This document shows positions 15,572-16,426 of a DNA stretch of 16,426 nucleotides, piece after piece. Below the pieces are notes generated by a model. The model saw nothing but the letters and a program-made list of their open reading frames with translations. It did no database searches and was not told the origin of the DNA. Origin of the DNA: an archaeon. Lineage in GTDB: Archaea; Asgardarchaeota; Hermodarchaeia; Hermodarchaeales; Hermodarchaeaceae. The stretch is taken from NCBI GenBank assembly GCA_016550395.1, contig JABXGY010000123.1:1-16426 (forward strand), given 5' to 3'. Numbering within the stretch: the stretch's first letter is position 1; each line of letters opens with the position of its first letter. The position numbers were made by a program, and so were the translations under genes.

Positions 15572-15599
15572 CTTTCGATTAAACACTTCAGAATCCATT

Positions 15600-15626
15600 G
15601 AAAAATTCTTGTAAAACAAGTTTTTC
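15600..15626. terminator. Bidirectional hairpin between sufB and rpoB
   Basis: GAAAAA-tt-CTTG with loop TAAAA pairs with CAAG-TTTTTC. Either strand reads as a hairpin ending in a T-run, so it could end sufB transcription before the rpoB promoter. It is AT-rich and weak as RNA, but well placed. Confidence 0.45.
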
Positions 15627-15661
15627 TAAAAGGAGGAGAAAGTCATGCTTCATCGGGAAAC

Positions 15662-15699
15662 TCGCTTTTAAGGAGATTTGTGAATCTACTTGAAAGCGA
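15662..15699. repeat. Long near-perfect hairpin after sufB
   Basis: TCGCTTT (15662-15668) pairs with AAAGCGA (15693-15699). The stem continues through TAAG/CTTG (one wobble) and, after a G/A mismatch, AGATT/AATCT around a TGTG loop. About 16 of 17 positions pair. It begins 14 bp after the sufB stop on the - strand, suggesting a 3'-end processing, stability or termination element. Confidence 0.6.
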
Positions 15700-15713
15700 T
15701 TTCCTTGAAGCCG

Positions 15714-16426
15714 TTACATTCCACTTTCCAATGTCAACTCAATTGCCTGATTAATAGCATTTTGTAATACTGGGGGAAGTCCAGGTACATGTAAAGTCAT
15801 AAATCCACGCACAATCAGGTTCGTTGCCTCTTCCTCGGTCAAGCTCCGGCTCATCAAGTAATTCAATTGTTCAGCTTCAACTTTCCCGACGGTCGCCTCG
15901 TGAGTAAGTGCTGTGCCAGTTGTCTCCGCCTTTAATGACGGTACCGCTTGAATGCATGCATACTGACTAAGTAATAATCCGTCACAGGTCAAATGGGCTC
16001 GGGTATCGGGATGTCGCCCTATCAAATCTCCACGGGTAACAATGAATGAATGATCCTGTGCTACTGTACGTGATACGACTTGACCCTGCGAACCTGCACC
16101 TTCAAGAATTAGACGCCCACCGATATCCACATGTGAGTCTTCTAACCCGTAAATCACTGAATATAATTCTGCTTTTGAATTCGTACCTTGAAGGTAAATT
16201 GTTGGAAAACTCTGCAGTGAACGTACTGGGCTTAAAACCACGTAATTACTGATGTATTGTGCTCCATCTTCTAATCGTGTGGCAGAACGTGGTCTTACCT
16301 GGGTTGCTGGAGCCCATCGGTGAATCATTGTGAAGGTTAACTTGGCGTTTTTTTGTAAGTAAAATTCACTGATGCCAAGGTGGAGAGCTTGTTCAAGTTG
16401 TTTAGGTGTGGCACAGCCAGTGATAA
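15714..16426 (-). CDS. sufB: SufB/SufD-family Fe-S cluster assembly scaffold, 5' end cut by window
   Basis: The gene runs off the right edge; 236 codons plus the stop are visible, and its start lies outside. SufB/D proteins form the scaffold that works with the ATPase SufC to build Fe-S clusters. The visible part is the family core: 'GCATPKQLEQALHLGISEFYLQKNAKLTFTMIHRWAP' (compare SufB 'GCTAP...SLH...'), 'LSPVRSLQSFPTIYLQGTNSKAELYSVIYG', 'DIGGRLILEGAGSQGQVVSRTVA', and the signature 'LTHEATVGKVEAEQLNYLMSRSLTEEEATNLIVRGFM'. The open frame continues past the internal ATG at 16328, so that ATG is not the start. A single short scaffold with SufC is common in archaea, and a sufC may lie beyond the edge. 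SufB versus SufD is not settled. Confidence 0.88.
   Translation of the reverse strand, partial: ITGCATPKQLEQALHLGISEFYLQKNAKLTFTMIHRWAPATQVRPRSATRLEDGAQYISNYVVLSPVRSLQSFPTIYLQGTNSKAELYSVIYGLEDSHVDIGGRLILEGAGSQGQVVSRTVAQDHSFIVTRGDLIGRHPDTRAHLTCDGLLLSQYACIQAVPSLKAETTGTALTHEATVGKVEAEQLNYLMSRSLTEEEATNLIVRGFMTLHVPGLPPVLQNAINQAIELTLESGM

Noticed and set aside
15645..15671. + strand mini-ORF of 8 codons behind AGGAGG
   Set aside because: The ribosome-site match is good, but nothing follows on the + strand that it could lead, so it is probably chance in a purine-rich stretch.
1..16426. CRISPR array, insertion sequence, prophage or defence island
   Set aside because: No regularly spaced direct repeats, transposase, integrase or defence-type genes were seen. 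Nearly all coding content is conserved housekeeping.

Overview
The window is archaeal. It carries a single unsplit RNA polymerase B subunit, a large subunit split into A' and A'', eL30, the short two-KH archaeal NusA, archaeal-type uS12, uS7 and uS10, EF-1A, and an intron-bearing tRNA beside the archease/RtcB splicing pair. EF-1A has the long 'GEFEAG...GQTREH' insert found in eocyte/TACK, Asgard and eukaryotic proteins, which argues against a euryarchaeote. The split rpoA argues against a thaumarchaeote. I lean towards an Asgard or non-thaumarchaeal TACK lineage but cannot name it.

Left part, + strand (1-3238). After about 216 bp of unexplained sequence comes tRNA-Ser(UGA), with a 28-nt intron in a canonical bulge-helix-bulge (BHB) site and an encoded CCA. 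A probable three-gene operon follows: archease, the RNA ligase RtcB, and a COG2106-type SPOUT RNA methyltransferase. Archease and RtcB rejoin tRNA exons after intron excision, so a substrate and its ligation machinery sit side by side. An unidentified small membrane protein on the - strand ends 7 bp from the methyltransferase.

Middle and right part, - strand (read right to left, 15312 to 3853). This is the conserved transcription/translation cluster rpoB - rpoA' - rpoA'' - eL30 - nusA - uS12 - uS7 - EF-1A - uS10. TATA-like boxes lie before rpoB, eL30, uS12, EF-1A and uS10, so it probably consists of several overlapping transcription units. rpoH, usually just upstream of rpoB in archaea, is absent; a noncoding leader with signs of RNA structure is there instead. 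At the right edge is the C-terminal part of a SufB/SufD-type Fe-S scaffold protein, cut by the window end.

Start codons are the main annotation trap. rpoA'' and nusA begin with GTG in 4-bp stop/start overlaps, and uS12 and uS7 begin with TTG behind good Shine-Dalgarno (SD) sites. rpoA' has no ATG, GTG or TTG ahead of its conserved N-terminus and appears to start at ATT behind a perfect SD. Nothing looks like a CRISPR array, an insertion sequence or a defence system. The most notable points are the apparent AUU start, the tRNA-intron/ligase neighbourhood, and the structured rpoB leader.
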